Assembly: GCF_900543425.1 (NCBI RefSeq)
Contig: NZ_UQRQ01000002.1
Span: 62,001-126,000 of the forward strand
Direction of reading: 5' to 3'
DNA: 64,000 nucleotides
Source: an uncultured Sanguibacteroides sp.
Lineage (GTDB): Bacteria > Bacteroidota > Bacteroidia > Bacteroidales > Marinifilaceae
Position numbers and translations under genes: made by a program. The notes under the pieces are model-generated. The model worked only from the letters and a program-made list of their open reading frames with translations. It was not told the DNA's origin and did no database searches. Shown in pieces: positions 1-8,947 of the stretch (its first letter is position 1; each line of letters starts with the position of its first letter).

Positions 1-795
1 GAAATCGATATTCATTTCAAAACATCCCCGATCAATATTGATCATCGGGGGATTTATCTGGCCGACTACCTTATGGAATACAATATCAGACAATAAAAAT
101 TCCAGGTTCAAAGACTCTCCGGCCGCTATTTCCACCTCCTGGTCTTTCGGTATAAAGCAACGAATCTGATAACGAACCCGATCACTCTCATCGTTCATAT
201 CGAACTCCAGCTCCCGGTCTTCGAAAAAGATATCCGTTTGATTCGCATTCACAACCCGTTCCAACTTATAAGGATTACCTGCTTCATCTTTCACATCGGG
301 CAAGGTCAAGGTTACGATATAATTAAAGGAGTAGGCCGGAAGCTCTCCGGAAAACCTTACCTTGGCCGAAAGAAAAGAGAGTTTTCCGATTTCTCCGAAA
401 TCAAAATAGGTCTCCCCGTTACTGGATATATCGATATCCTGAGGTAAGTTTCCACTAATCGAATTCGGGGATAAAACAAGATTTGCATCTAATGAAACCT
501 GTTGTTCCGGCATATCCCAGAAATCTTTTGCCTCCAGGCGCACGATGTCTTTTTCTTCATAATTAATGATAATCCGGTTATCACGTTCGATCATCGATTC
601 ATCCGGGTCATAAGGATTCAATAAATCCCACATGGTATAATCCCCATATCCTACCGGTAGTATAAAATCTGGCTCCCATTCGATAGACTCGGTCATTTTG
701 TCCGAGTTGAAAAGTTCCGAATCGCCACAAGAAATGATACACATACCTAATAACCCTATTATCAGGTAGAGTTTCCACACACACATTTTTGTCAT
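1..795 (-). CDS. Lipoprotein of unknown function, C-terminus cut by window edge
   Basis: The frame is open from an ATG at 795 to base 1 with no stop, giving 265 codons of an incomplete protein. The N-terminus has a short basic stretch, a hydrophobic run and the lipobox-like CIISC, with the Cys followed by GDSE, so it is probably a lipoprotein of the cell envelope. A second in-frame ATG three codons later is an equally good start. The rest is acidic and beta-rich-looking, without a motif I recognise. A TATATTTG -7 box lies about 42 bases upstream of the ATG. It shares its strand with the next gene but has its own promoter. Function unknown. Confidence 0.75.
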   Translation of the reverse strand, partial: MTKMCVWKLYLIIGLLGMCIISCGDSELFNSDKMTESIEWEPDFILPVGYGDYTMWDLLNPYDPDESMIERDNRIIINYEEKDIVRLEAKDFWDMPEQQVSLDANLVLSPNSISGNLPQDIDISSNGETYFDFGEIGKLSFLSAKVRFSGELPAYSFNYIVTLTLPDVKDEAGNPYKLERVVNANQTDIFFEDRELEFDMNDESDRVRYQIRCFIPKDQEVEIAAGESLNLEFLLSDIVFHKVVGQINPPMINIDRGCFEMNIDF

Positions 796-836
796 AAATT
801 ACAGTTATTATTACACTTACACTAAAATTCAGGAAA

Positions 837-870
837 CAAATATAAGGATAAAAATAAAAGACACACCAAA
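837..870 (-). promoter_or_regulatory. Bacteroidota-type promoter for the lipoprotein gene
   Basis: On the minus strand TATATTTG (837-844) matches the -7 consensus TAnnTTTG. A TTTG (867-870) lies 22 bases further upstream as a -33 candidate. The predicted transcript would start near 830, about 35 bases before the ATG at 795. Confidence 0.5.
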
Positions 871-884
871 AATATTTAAAAATA

Positions 885-3614
885 TTATCTTATAAATCGG
901 TATTTTAACAAGCTATCGTTCTCACTTCCCACGTAGAGATAGAACCCCACGTTTCCGGTATTCTGGAATACAATAGAAAAGGCAGAAGTCCCCGTAATCG
1001 GAAATCCATTCGACTGCACCCCTCTATCCAGCAAATACAAATCCGAATGAACCTCATCCAACATCCCCACGCGCGTATCACGAGCGGAAAAACGATACAC
1101 GTACGGAAAGCCCAATTTTCCCTCTTTTACTTGTGTTTCCCACAAAACTTTACCGTTCCGGTCATACACGTATACATCCTCTCCGTTCGAAAATATAAAA
1201 TCATCATTCCCGTCTCCGTCCATATCGGCTACATTAAACAGATAGCCACCCGTAACTTTACCCGGTTTTAATGACCGGGATGTCCCTTTAAAATCAACAA
1301 ACTGCAATTCGCCTCCGGCATTTCCAAAAACCAAAGATTCATTTTGTCCCTTTCCTGTCAAGTAAATCATCGTCCCCGGAAGCAGATCGTATAAAGTTCG
1401 TATTTTTACCCGTTCCCGTCCCCTCCGGTCCAGAATATAGATTCGATATCGATCGGCAAACACGATATAATCTTTATCCGCAACCCTAAAATAATATACT
1501 TTAGACACCGGATCATTATCACTTTGAGGTTTACTCCACCCTTCAACGGGATCTCCGGATAATTCATACAGGTATATTTTCCGATCCGCACAAGGGGCAA
1601 ATACCCGATAGTTCCGGTCATTATCATAATCATAGACCGTTATGCCCGAGGGGCACGAACTTTTAAACGCCAGAGGATAACGAGGTAAGTAATTCCCATT
1701 CCGATCGATCAGGTATAGTTGTTTCGACGTAGAGAAAAGATATTGCAATTTTCCGTTTTTATAAAAATCGACCTGATACACCTCGCTATTGATCTTTCCG
1801 TCTATCGGCAATTTCCATAGAATTCTTCCCATATCGTTAATCAAATAGACCGTATGTGATTCGTCCTGTACAAACAGTTCTCTCTCCCCATTATTATGAT
1901 TAACAACAACCACGGGTTTCATGGTAAGTTTAGCATCCAGCTTCGTTTGCCAAACGACTTGTGCCTGTGGCTGCTCGACTTTTTCCGTGTTCAGGAAAAT
2001 ACTTTGATACAACATCTCTTCTTCACTAATCCACTGTAAACCTATTGAAGAAAATACATCTAAACGTTCTTTATTTCGAGTGAAAAAATCTTTCAAGCCA
2101 TTATTCGCCATATCTTGATAGAGAGGGTACATACTCCCCGTTTCTGCCAGATACATCCAATTGTATTTGGCAGACATCTTCACCCTGGTTTTCTTATACC
2201 AATCCATATCCTGAACATTCAGACGTCGCATATAGTTCTCCGCAAAACGGCGTATGACCGATTCGGAAGAGGCTAATACCAAATAATTATCCTGAATCAT
2301 AGCATAACGAGAAGGGACGCCATCCCATACATACCCCCACAATACTCCGGCCAAATCCGTCACGGGCATCTTGTAATACGTTACTTTTTTCTCCTGGTCC
2401 AAAGCCGTTGTCCTCTCGAGGGAAGTTTCATGTATATTTACCTTCTCGGCATACTTCCGAAGCATATTTTTCAACAAAGTCTGCCCTATGCTACCAGACT
2501 TCAAATAAACCATCACGAAACCTTCTTCTTTCTTATCTTCCGGATCATACGAATATACACCTTTAGCAAACTCCCCCTGTAACAACTCCCTCCAGCTTGC
2601 CTCCGTCTCATCTCCGAATAGCCGGGTAAACTCAGCTTTTCTCTTCCTGACATGCTCTATAATACCTGCCGTATGACGAAACTTTTCCAAGGCTGTCAGA
2701 TAAGCTTTCGTATCGCTCAGGTTCAATACGGTCACGGCATTCACTCCGGAAGGAATAACTCCTTCTATACGGGGAGCCATCGGCTGTTGTCCCTTAAAAA
2801 CATTCAGAAAGGTAGTCTTCATTCCGCCATAATACATGAAACCGTTAAAACTGATTCCGTCAGGTTGAATATCTCCGTCCAAAGCTCCCCATTTAAACCA
2901 TTTTGTAAGATCCAAATGAGGAGAAACAATGTTTCTATTCATGTATAAAGGCCACAAATCCGAAAAAAAAGAAGTATTTAAAAAAACATTTATTCCCGCT
3001 GTTTCCGAAAAATAACGGGTTATATTTTTATATAAAGGTATACTTTCCTGATCGGTTTTTTTCTCCTCGTTAATCTGTTTTAATGCATCTTCCAAATATA
3101 ATTCAGAATCCGACAACAAAACCATTCCTCCCACCACGGTAAAATAAACTTCTGTTTCTTTATCTTTGAAAGAGTATATCTTAAACTTATCATATAAACG
3201 CTCTTTGAGCTCTGCCTTCGCGTAATACCCCGTCAAAAAATGAACTACCTCACTACGCGAAGCCGTTACAACCCGGTTTAAAATATATAAAAAACGGACA
3301 CTCTTTTTCCCCTCTCTCCTTAGCGCCAAAACCCACGAGGTATTTTCCACCAATTTCAACTTTTGCAATGTATCGACACTCCGATAAAAGATACTCTTAT
3401 GATAGCGAGCTAATTCTGCCGCAAACGCCTCTTTCAATCGAGGAGACAAGGTCACGTTGGCGTGAATATTAAGTACCACAGCCGAATTAGTAGGAATAAA
3501 TGCCTCCTTCGGGACATCCAGGCCTTGCTCCCGTTCATTCACTCTCCATAGGATCCAAACGATACATCCCATCAATAAAACTCCCAAAAGGATCAGTATG
3601 ATTTTTTTGACCAT
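885..3614 (-). CDS. Membrane-anchored protein with C-terminal beta-propeller, function unknown
   Basis: A 909-residue protein. Residues about 4-23 form one hydrophobic segment (uncleaved anchor or signal), so the bulk should lie in the periplasm. Residues about 30-560 resemble the large DUF3352-like periplasmic proteins of Bacteroidota. From about 570 to the end there are repeated blade-like units with the pattern aromatic-Ile/Val-Tyr-Asp-Arg-Asn/Arg-Gly, such as VYVYDRNGKVLWET, and a calcium-loop-like DMDGDGNDDF near residue 810, typical of VCBS/FG-GAP or PQQ-type propellers. Such propellers usually bind protein or polymer; no catalytic motif was seen. It is monocistronic, divergent from hydE, with promoters for both genes in the 91-base gap. 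Confidence 0.7.
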   Translation of the reverse strand: MVKKIILILLGVLLMGCIVWILWRVNEREQGLDVPKEAFIPTNSAVVLNIHANVTLSPRLKEAFAAELARYHKSIFYRSVDTLQKLKLVENTSWVLALRREGKKSVRFLYILNRVVTASRSEVVHFLTGYYAKAELKERLYDKFKIYSFKDKETEVYFTVVGGMVLLSDSELYLEDALKQINEEKKTDQESIPLYKNITRYFSETAGINVFLNTSFFSDLWPLYMNRNIVSPHLDLTKWFKWGALDGDIQPDGISFNGFMYYGGMKTTFLNVFKGQQPMAPRIEGVIPSGVNAVTVLNLSDTKAYLTALEKFRHTAGIIEHVRKRKAEFTRLFGDETEASWRELLQGEFAKGVYSYDPEDKKEEGFVMVYLKSGSIGQTLLKNMLRKYAEKVNIHETSLERTTALDQEKKVTYYKMPVTDLAGVLWGYVWDGVPSRYAMIQDNYLVLASSESVIRRFAENYMRRLNVQDMDWYKKTRVKMSAKYNWMYLAETGSMYPLYQDMANNGLKDFFTRNKERLDVFSSIGLQWISEEEMLYQSIFLNTEKVEQPQAQVVWQTKLDAKLTMKPVVVVNHNNGERELFVQDESHTVYLINDMGRILWKLPIDGKINSEVYQVDFYKNGKLQYLFSTSKQLYLIDRNGNYLPRYPLAFKSSCPSGITVYDYDNDRNYRVFAPCADRKIYLYELSGDPVEGWSKPQSDNDPVSKVYYFRVADKDYIVFADRYRIYILDRRGRERVKIRTLYDLLPGTMIYLTGKGQNESLVFGNAGGELQFVDFKGTSRSLKPGKVTGGYLFNVADMDGDGNDDFIFSNGEDVYVYDRNGKVLWETQVKEGKLGFPYVYRFSARDTRVGMLDEVHSDLYLLDRGVQSNGFPITGTSAFSIVFQNTGNVGFYLYVGSENDSLLKYRFIR

Positions 3615-3635
3615 GTCCGAAAAACTTTACGAGAA

Positions 3636-3643
3636 CAAATTTA
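3636..3643 (-). promoter_or_regulatory. -7 promoter element for the beta-propeller gene
   Basis: TAAATTTG on the minus strand matches TAnnTTTG and lies 22 bases upstream of the ATG at 3614. No clear -33 element was found. Confidence 0.4.
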
Positions 3644-3672
3644 GCAAAATATTTTATATCCCTGCTTTTTCT

Positions 3673-3680
3673 TACCTTTG
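3673..3680 (+). promoter_or_regulatory. -7 promoter element for hydE
   Basis: TACCTTTG is an exact TAnnTTTG match. The start of transcription would fall near 3685-3687, leaving a leader of only about 20 bases before the chosen GTG start. No clear -33 box. Confidence 0.45.
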
Positions 3681-3705
3681 CGATATGAAACAAAAATAAA
3701 ATGTA

Positions 3706-4767
3706 GTGGAAAAATATACTCTTTCTGATTTGGTATACCGACTCTCCTGCACCGGCAAGGAAGAAGAAAATCTTTACAACGAGGCCGAAAAAATAAGAAA
3801 AGAACACATCGGGAATGGGGTTTACTTACGCGGGCTGATAGAAATATCCAATATTTGTATCAAAGATTGTCTTTATTGCGGAATCAGGAAATCGAACACC
3901 GGGACAGCCCGTTACACGCTTACCGATCGAGAGATATTGGAAGCCGCTGATTTTGCTTATATCCATCGGTTCGGTTCCATTGTATTACAGGGCGGAGAAC
4001 GCAATGATTCCCCTTTCATCGAACGCATCGAATATTTATTAAAAGAGATCAAGCGCAGAAGTAATAACGAATTAGGCATTACGTTATCGTTAGGAGAACA
4101 GACCCGGGAGACCTACCAACGTTGGTTTGACGCCGGAGCTCATCGTTATCTGCTCCGGTTCGAAACCTCGAATCCGGACCTTTATTCCAAGATTCATCCG
4201 AACAATGCATTGCATTCGCACGCCACAAGATTGAAATGCATCGAATATTTGCAGAAATGCGGCTACCAGACAGGTACGGGAGTCATGATCGGATTACCCT
4301 TCCAGACCTTAGAAGATCTTGCAAACGATCTGCTTCTTCTCCGATCCATGAATATCGATATGGTGGGCATGGGACCTTATTTAGAACACCGGGACACTCC
4401 CCTCTATGCTTATCGTCACGGATTACTCCCTTTACAGGAACGGCTAAAACTATCCTTACACATGGTCGCCCTATTGCGAATTCTTATGCCGGATATCAAT
4501 ATTGCAGCGACCACAGCCCTCCAAGCCATCGAACCGGAGGGAAGAGAAAAAGCCATGCAAATCGGAGCGAATGTGGTTATGCCCAATATCACTCCCACCT
4601 CCAACCGAACACTTTACAAATTATACGAGAACAAACCCGGTACACACGAAGGGGCCGACGAGTCCATGAGAAATCTCGAAGCCAGCATACGCCGAAGCGG
4701 TTGTCAGGTCATGTACGGAGCATGGGGAGATTCCCGTCATTTTTACAAGCGAAAAGAAGAGGAATAA
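3706..4767 (+). CDS. hydE: [FeFe]-hydrogenase H-cluster maturation radical SAM protein HydE
   Basis: A 353-residue radical SAM protein of the HydE family. The CxxxCxxC motif that binds the SAM [4Fe-4S] cluster is CIKDCLYC (about residues 51-58), followed by GIRKSN; downstream VLQGGE and VMIGLPFQT fit the TIM-barrel core. HydE works with HydF and HydG to build the diiron subcluster of [FeFe]-hydrogenases, two of which are encoded 21-30 kb downstream. The start is a GTG: no in-frame ATG fits before the conserved N-terminus, and the length agrees with the family. An in-frame ATG at 3685 is cut off by TAA at 3697. It ends exactly where the convergent LysE-type gene ends. BioB and PylB are related, but the context and motif spacing favour HydE. 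Confidence 0.92.
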   Translation: MEKYTLSDLVYRLSCTGKEEENLYNEAEKIRKEHIGNGVYLRGLIEISNICIKDCLYCGIRKSNTGTARYTLTDREILEAADFAYIHRFGSIVLQGGERNDSPFIERIEYLLKEIKRRSNNELGITLSLGEQTRETYQRWFDAGAHRYLLRFETSNPDLYSKIHPNNALHSHATRLKCIEYLQKCGYQTGTGVMIGLPFQTLEDLANDLLLLRSMNIDMVGMGPYLEHRDTPLYAYRHGLLPLQERLKLSLHMVALLRILMPDINIAATTALQAIEPEGREKAMQIGANVVMPNITPTSNRTLYKLYENKPGTHEGADESMRNLEASIRRSGCQVMYGAWGDSRHFYKRKEEE

Positions 4768-5427
4768 TTACATCGGCAACATCGACTTAAAAGGCTGGAA
4801 AGCAGCTAAAATAACCAAGGCGCCCAATATGGCAATAATCAAACCCGAAACCCGGTTGATTGTCACCAATACCCGTAAACGGAATTTCTTCCTGAAAATA
4901 TTCACCAGGGTCGAAAGCGTATACCACCATACTCCGCCTCCCAACAACACTCCAACCACAACCAACAACTCTCCCAAAGCAGATGCAGACTCCCCGAATA
5001 CCGACATTCCGGCAAATACAGCCATAAACACAACAATCGTAATCGGATTGGAAACCGTTAGAAAAAAGAGAGAAATATAATCTCCCAATAAGCCTTTCTT
5101 GCTCACCCGCCCATTACGTTTTTGCTTAATCTGACGAATCGGATTATCGAAATAGATCTTCAATCCGATAACAATTAAAAATATCCCTCCGATAATCTGC
5201 AATAACAATTCGTGGGTCTGCACGGTACTAATCACAAATCCTAACCCAAAAGCAGCGACCGAAGCGTAAAAGAAATCAGCCGAAGCCGCTCCCATTCCGG
5301 CAATAAAACCGGATAACGCCCCTTTATGTAGTGTTTTCTGAATAATCAGCACCCCCATCGGTCCTAACGGGATCGATACCATCAACCCTACCAGCATACC
5401 TTTAAAAAGATAGATTATATCGTACAT
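4768..5427 (-). CDS. LysE/ArgO-family amino-acid exporter
   Basis: A 219-residue, strongly hydrophobic protein with about six membrane segments. The N-terminus carries the LysE-family pattern (GLMVSIPLGPMGVLIIQ, then a GxxxG-rich second helix with GMGAASADFFYA), and mid-protein TVSNPITIVVF matches the second conserved NP motif. The family exports basic amino acids, homoserine or threonine through the inner membrane; the substrate cannot be read here. It lies 13 bases downstream of the acyltransferase gene on the same strand and is probably co-transcribed. Its stop directly abuts the stop of hydE. Confidence 0.85.
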   Translation of the reverse strand: MYDIIYLFKGMLVGLMVSIPLGPMGVLIIQKTLHKGALSGFIAGMGAASADFFYASVAAFGLGFVISTVQTHELLLQIIGGIFLIVIGLKIYFDNPIRQIKQKRNGRVSKKGLLGDYISLFFLTVSNPITIVVFMAVFAGMSVFGESASALGELLVVVGVLLGGGVWWYTLSTLVNIFRKKFRLRVLVTINRVSGLIIAILGALVILAAFQPFKSMLPM

Positions 5428-5440
5428 GCCTTATTTTATT

Positions 5441-7237
5441 TCAAATATCTACATTATCTGACGAAAAACGCGTCAGAATAGTTTCATCATTAATTTCCTT
5501 CGATAAAGATTCGATCGTTTTCATCGGAACGTCAAAAATATCTAAAATTAACAAACCATCCAAACACATACTGAACTTCGGATCAATATTGAATCCTATA
5601 ATTTTCGCATTCAACGAGATATATTTTTTCAACAACACGGGTAATTTATCACTCGAAGGCTCTATATCTCCGATCATCTTATCCAGCACGCTGATATCCT
5701 TATGAGCCACATCGAGCATAACTTGAATTCCGGGTTCATTTGTTCCCACCAGGTATTTGGAACGCGGAAGTACATAACGGGCCATATCATAATTATAATG
5801 ATTAGCCATGATAAATTTCATGATCAACTCTTTAGACACTTCCGTATATTTTCCGCTAATGGTTACCGGACCTATCAGATAACGATATTCCGGATTTTTC
5901 AATAGAAAATAGAGGATACCTTTCCATAACATAAATAAAGGGAGAGGCTTACGTTGATAGGCTTCCGTAATGAACGAACGCCCCAACTCTATGGACTCGT
6001 ACAGGACAGGCAACATCTCTTTTCTCATCTTAAACAAGGAATTGATATAGAAACCTTTCATCCCGTAACGGTCAACAATCTCTTTTCCTTTACCGACCCG
6101 GTATGCCCCTACGATTTTTTCTTCTTCTTTATCCCAAATAAACAGATGATAGTAATATAAATCATATTCGTCCAAATCAATACTACGATTCGTTCCTTCA
6201 CCTACAGCCCGGAACGTTACTTCCCTCAAACGACCGATCTCATTTAAAACATTAGGAATTTTTACCGACGGAGAACAATAAACATCATAGTTCTTCATCG
6301 TAAACAAGAGATAATCCTCCGCGATGTCGGCTATCTCTCTTTTCAATACATTATTCTCAATTTCCGATGCGATCGGTTCTGCTTTTGGCATAGCTTTTTG
6401 CGATTTTATGAAAAATTTCTTCACCTCCAAAGAAGAACCTAACAAATAGGTCTTCGCTCTCAAAAACTTCCCGTATTGTACTATGTCGTGAAACGAATTC
6501 TGACTTTCAACCGATATCGGATTTCCGATACGCAGTTTTACTACCCGATTTTTTTTATTCAATAGCTCGGAAGGTAATTTCACGTTACGTAACATCGGAT
6601 GGATCAACCCCAGCAAATAAAACAACAAGCTATTGGAGCCTTTAAAATAAATCGGTACAACCGGAACCTTTGCCATTTTAATCAACTTTAGCGCAGGTAG
6701 GTTCCATTCCGGATCCTCCACATGATTGGAATCCGGTTGATAAGAAGAAACATCCCCGGCAGGAAAAACCCCCAACGGTTTACCCGACAGCACATGACGC
6801 ATCGCCTCTTTCAGTCCCCCCGATTTAACATTCATACGTTGCTCTTCCTGTGGTTCCATCCCCAGAAAATACTCCTGTATCGGAGCGATCTTTTTCAACA
6901 AGAAATTGGCCAATACTTTATAATCAGGGCGAATCTTACTCAACAATTTTACCAAGATAATCCCATCCAATCCGCCGAAAGGATGATTTGACACGGTTAT
7001 GAAAGGCCCCGTCTCCGGAATTTTCTGCAGATCTTCATCACTAACCTCAACCGTCACCCCCAATGTATCAATTAAATTATCAAGAAAAACCTCAGGATTA
7101 TCATCATACACTTTCGAACAGAGTTTGTTTAATTTGTCCAACCGCAAAATATACATTACCAATTTTGCCATCAAACTATTACCGAAAGGATTAAATCCGC
7201 GCATAGGCAATAAATCTCCCGAATTAATTAATTTCAT
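5441..7237 (-). CDS. Bifunctional OlsF-like acyltransferase (ornithine/glycine lipid synthesis)
   Basis: A 598-residue two-domain protein. Residues about 60-270 are a PlsC/AGPAT-type O-acyltransferase with the catalytic NHPFGGLD (HX4D) and a later FPAGDVS motif. Residues about 300-500 resemble the OlsB/hemolysin-like GNAT N-acyltransferase, with LREVTFRA, IVGAYRVG and ELGRSFI. This order is that of OlsF, which makes ornithine lipids; in Bacteroides the separate GlsB and GlsA make glycine lipids. I infer an amino-acid-containing membrane lipid, with the head group uncertain. It sits between a DUF721 gene (23-base gap) and the LysE-type exporter (13-base gap), suggesting an operon. Confidence 0.8.
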   Translation of the reverse strand: MKLINSGDLLPMRGFNPFGNSLMAKLVMYILRLDKLNKLCSKVYDDNPEVFLDNLIDTLGVTVEVSDEDLQKIPETGPFITVSNHPFGGLDGIILVKLLSKIRPDYKVLANFLLKKIAPIQEYFLGMEPQEEQRMNVKSGGLKEAMRHVLSGKPLGVFPAGDVSSYQPDSNHVEDPEWNLPALKLIKMAKVPVVPIYFKGSNSLLFYLLGLIHPMLRNVKLPSELLNKKNRVVKLRIGNPISVESQNSFHDIVQYGKFLRAKTYLLGSSLEVKKFFIKSQKAMPKAEPIASEIENNVLKREIADIAEDYLLFTMKNYDVYCSPSVKIPNVLNEIGRLREVTFRAVGEGTNRSIDLDEYDLYYYHLFIWDKEEEKIVGAYRVGKGKEIVDRYGMKGFYINSLFKMRKEMLPVLYESIELGRSFITEAYQRKPLPLFMLWKGILYFLLKNPEYRYLIGPVTISGKYTEVSKELIMKFIMANHYNYDMARYVLPRSKYLVGTNEPGIQVMLDVAHKDISVLDKMIGDIEPSSDKLPVLLKKYISLNAKIIGFNIDPKFSMCLDGLLILDIFDVPMKTIESLSKEINDETILTRFSSDNVDI

Positions 7238-7260
7238 TTATACTTCTTTTAACTCCCTTT

Positions 7261-7563
7261 TCAGGACACAATCAACTCTTTTACAACACCTTCACCTACC
7301 CGGTCATTCAAAGCTTTTAACAGCCCTTCCTTAACCAATAGAATTTCATTCTTCACGACAGACGAGGAAAAGCTAACAAAAAGCTTGCCATCGACCATTC
7401 GTAGATTTTTTGTTTTCGAGGCAATCATTCCCCCCACGACCTCCGGCCAAAGCTGACATACCTCCCTCTCTTTGAAACGTTGAGTCAATCCCATCTGTTT
7501 CAAATAAAGTTTCATCAACTCATCCATCTTTAATGTTTTGCCCTGCTTCACGACGTATTTCAA
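7261..7563 (-). CDS. DUF721 (DciA-like) protein
   Basis: About 100 residues with the DUF721 pattern: an N-terminal helix, a mid motif with LWPEVVGG, then LRMVDGKLFVSFSSSVVKNEI and a C-terminal helix. Family members next to recF are DciA-like, and DciA in many bacteria loads the replicative helicase; whether the short Bacteroidota forms do so is unproven. The longest frame starts at TTG (7563); GTG at 7551 or ATG at 7527 are alternatives, but the family alignment argues for a start upstream of 7527. It lies downstream of recF on the same strand with an 86-base gap. Confidence 0.75.
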   Translation of the reverse strand: MKYVVKQGKTLKMDELMKLYLKQMGLTQRFKEREVCQLWPEVVGGMIASKTKNLRMVDGKLFVSFSSSVVKNEILLVKEGLLKALNDRVGEGVVKELIVS

Positions 7564-7649
7564 ATTATAAATCTATGGTATTACGCGAGTGCAAACACCA
7601 AAGACTTTCTAATTTGCAAAATTACCATTTTATTCGATAAAACAAAGAA

Positions 7650-8756
7650 TCATACACACACCTCTTTTATAACCCCTTCTTCCACCACGAAAATCTTAAA
7701 AGAGGAAGTATGTTGCTTTACTATTTCATCTATGTGCAGCCGATTCGTATCCGTAATAAATACTTGTCCAAATGTTTTTTCCGAAACGATACTCACGATC
7801 CGGCTTACCCTGGAGGTGTCCAATTTATCAAATATATCATCCAATAAAAGCAACGGTTTTATTCCATTCCGTGCCGATAAATAAACGAACTGAGCAAATT
7901 TCAATGCCACTAAAAAACTCTTTTTTTGTCCCTGCGATCCCATTTTCTTTACCGGATATCCTCCTAATTCAAGCCCCAAATCATCCCGGTGTGTTCCGAC
8001 CGTCGAATAAGTCAATATTCGATCCCGTTCAAAACTTTCCTTGAGGGAAGCAAGCAGGTCGTCATGTTTTATCGTCGTCACGTACGTTAACGAAACTTGT
8101 TCTTTTCCTGAAGCAAGCAAATCGTAATAATGCTGGAAGATAGTGCTCATTTCAAGGACAAAATCCCGGCGTTTCTTTAAAATCAACATCCCGCTTTCGG
8201 CCAACTGCTCATCCCAAACCGCAAGCATATCCATATCCATTCCTCTCCCCGCATACTCTTTCAGCAACATATTTCGTTGCATTAAAATCCGGTTATAACG
8301 AATCAAATGCGTCAAATATTCTTTGTCCTGCTGGCTAATTACGCCATCGACAAAACGACGTCTCTCCTCGCTTCCTCCATCTATTAAAATCGTATCCGCG
8401 GGAGAGACCATTACTAATGGCAGTAGTCCGATATGATCGGATAGGCGATCATACACTTTCTTGTTTTTTTTAAATACTTTCTTTTGGCCTCGTTTCACTC
8501 CACTATACACCTCAACCCTCTCGCCTCGCCGTTCATAATTACCCTGTAACACAAAAAAAGGCTCTCCGTGACGAATATTCTGTACATCCGGTAAGTTGAA
8601 GTAGCTCTTACACATGGATAATTGATAAATAGCATCCAATACATTTGTTTTTCCCGCTCCGTTGTTTCCTATAAAACAATTAAAACCGGAACAACATTCA
8701 ATTTGAGCCTCCGATATATTTTTATAATTAACAATATCCAAATTTTTTATTTCCAT
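7650..8756 (-). CDS. recF: DNA replication and repair protein RecF
   Basis: A 368-residue SMC-like ATPase of recombinational gap repair. Visible are the Walker A GNNGAGKTN (residues 30-38), the ABC-type signature region SQGQKKSFLVALK, and the Walker B LLLLDDIFDKLD followed by a D-loop. RecF with RecO and RecR loads RecA at single-strand gaps. Length and motif order are normal. The ATG at 8756 places the first strand (MEIKNLDIVNYKNI) at the usual position. It heads a minus-strand group with DUF721 and the OlsF-like gene and is divergent from the TPR gene. Confidence 0.96.
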   Translation of the reverse strand: MEIKNLDIVNYKNISEAQIECCSGFNCFIGNNGAGKTNVLDAIYQLSMCKSYFNLPDVQNIRHGEPFFVLQGNYERRGERVEVYSGVKRGQKKVFKKNKKVYDRLSDHIGLLPLVMVSPADTILIDGGSEERRRFVDGVISQQDKEYLTHLIRYNRILMQRNMLLKEYAGRGMDMDMLAVWDEQLAESGMLILKKRRDFVLEMSTIFQHYYDLLASGKEQVSLTYVTTIKHDDLLASLKESFERDRILTYSTVGTHRDDLGLELGGYPVKKMGSQGQKKSFLVALKFAQFVYLSARNGIKPLLLLDDIFDKLDTSRVSRIVSIVSEKTFGQVFITDTNRLHIDEIVKQHTSSFKIFVVEEGVIKEVCV

Positions 8757-8894
8757 CTCGATGTTTTATAGGTTAGGACCAGCACCCTCGTTCTCTTCTC
8801 CCCCAAAAGTAAGGAAAAGTAAAATAGATTTTATCGAATGTAGAATTTTTTGCATAAAATTTCGTGGAGGCTCTCGGCATATGAAAAAAAAAAC

Positions 8895-8902
8895 TAATTT
8901 TG
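8895..8902 (+). promoter_or_regulatory. -7 promoter element for the TPR protein gene
   Basis: TAATTTTG matches TAnnTTTG exactly, 46 bases upstream of the ATG at 8948. Confidence 0.45.
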
Positions 8903-8947
8903 CAGGTCGATGAATAATGTGTAATAGATAACAAAAAACATATAACG

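Noticed and set aside
4236..4790. A 184-codon open frame overlapping hydE
   Set aside because: It lies wholly within conserved hydE codons in another frame, with low-complexity, unrelated composition.
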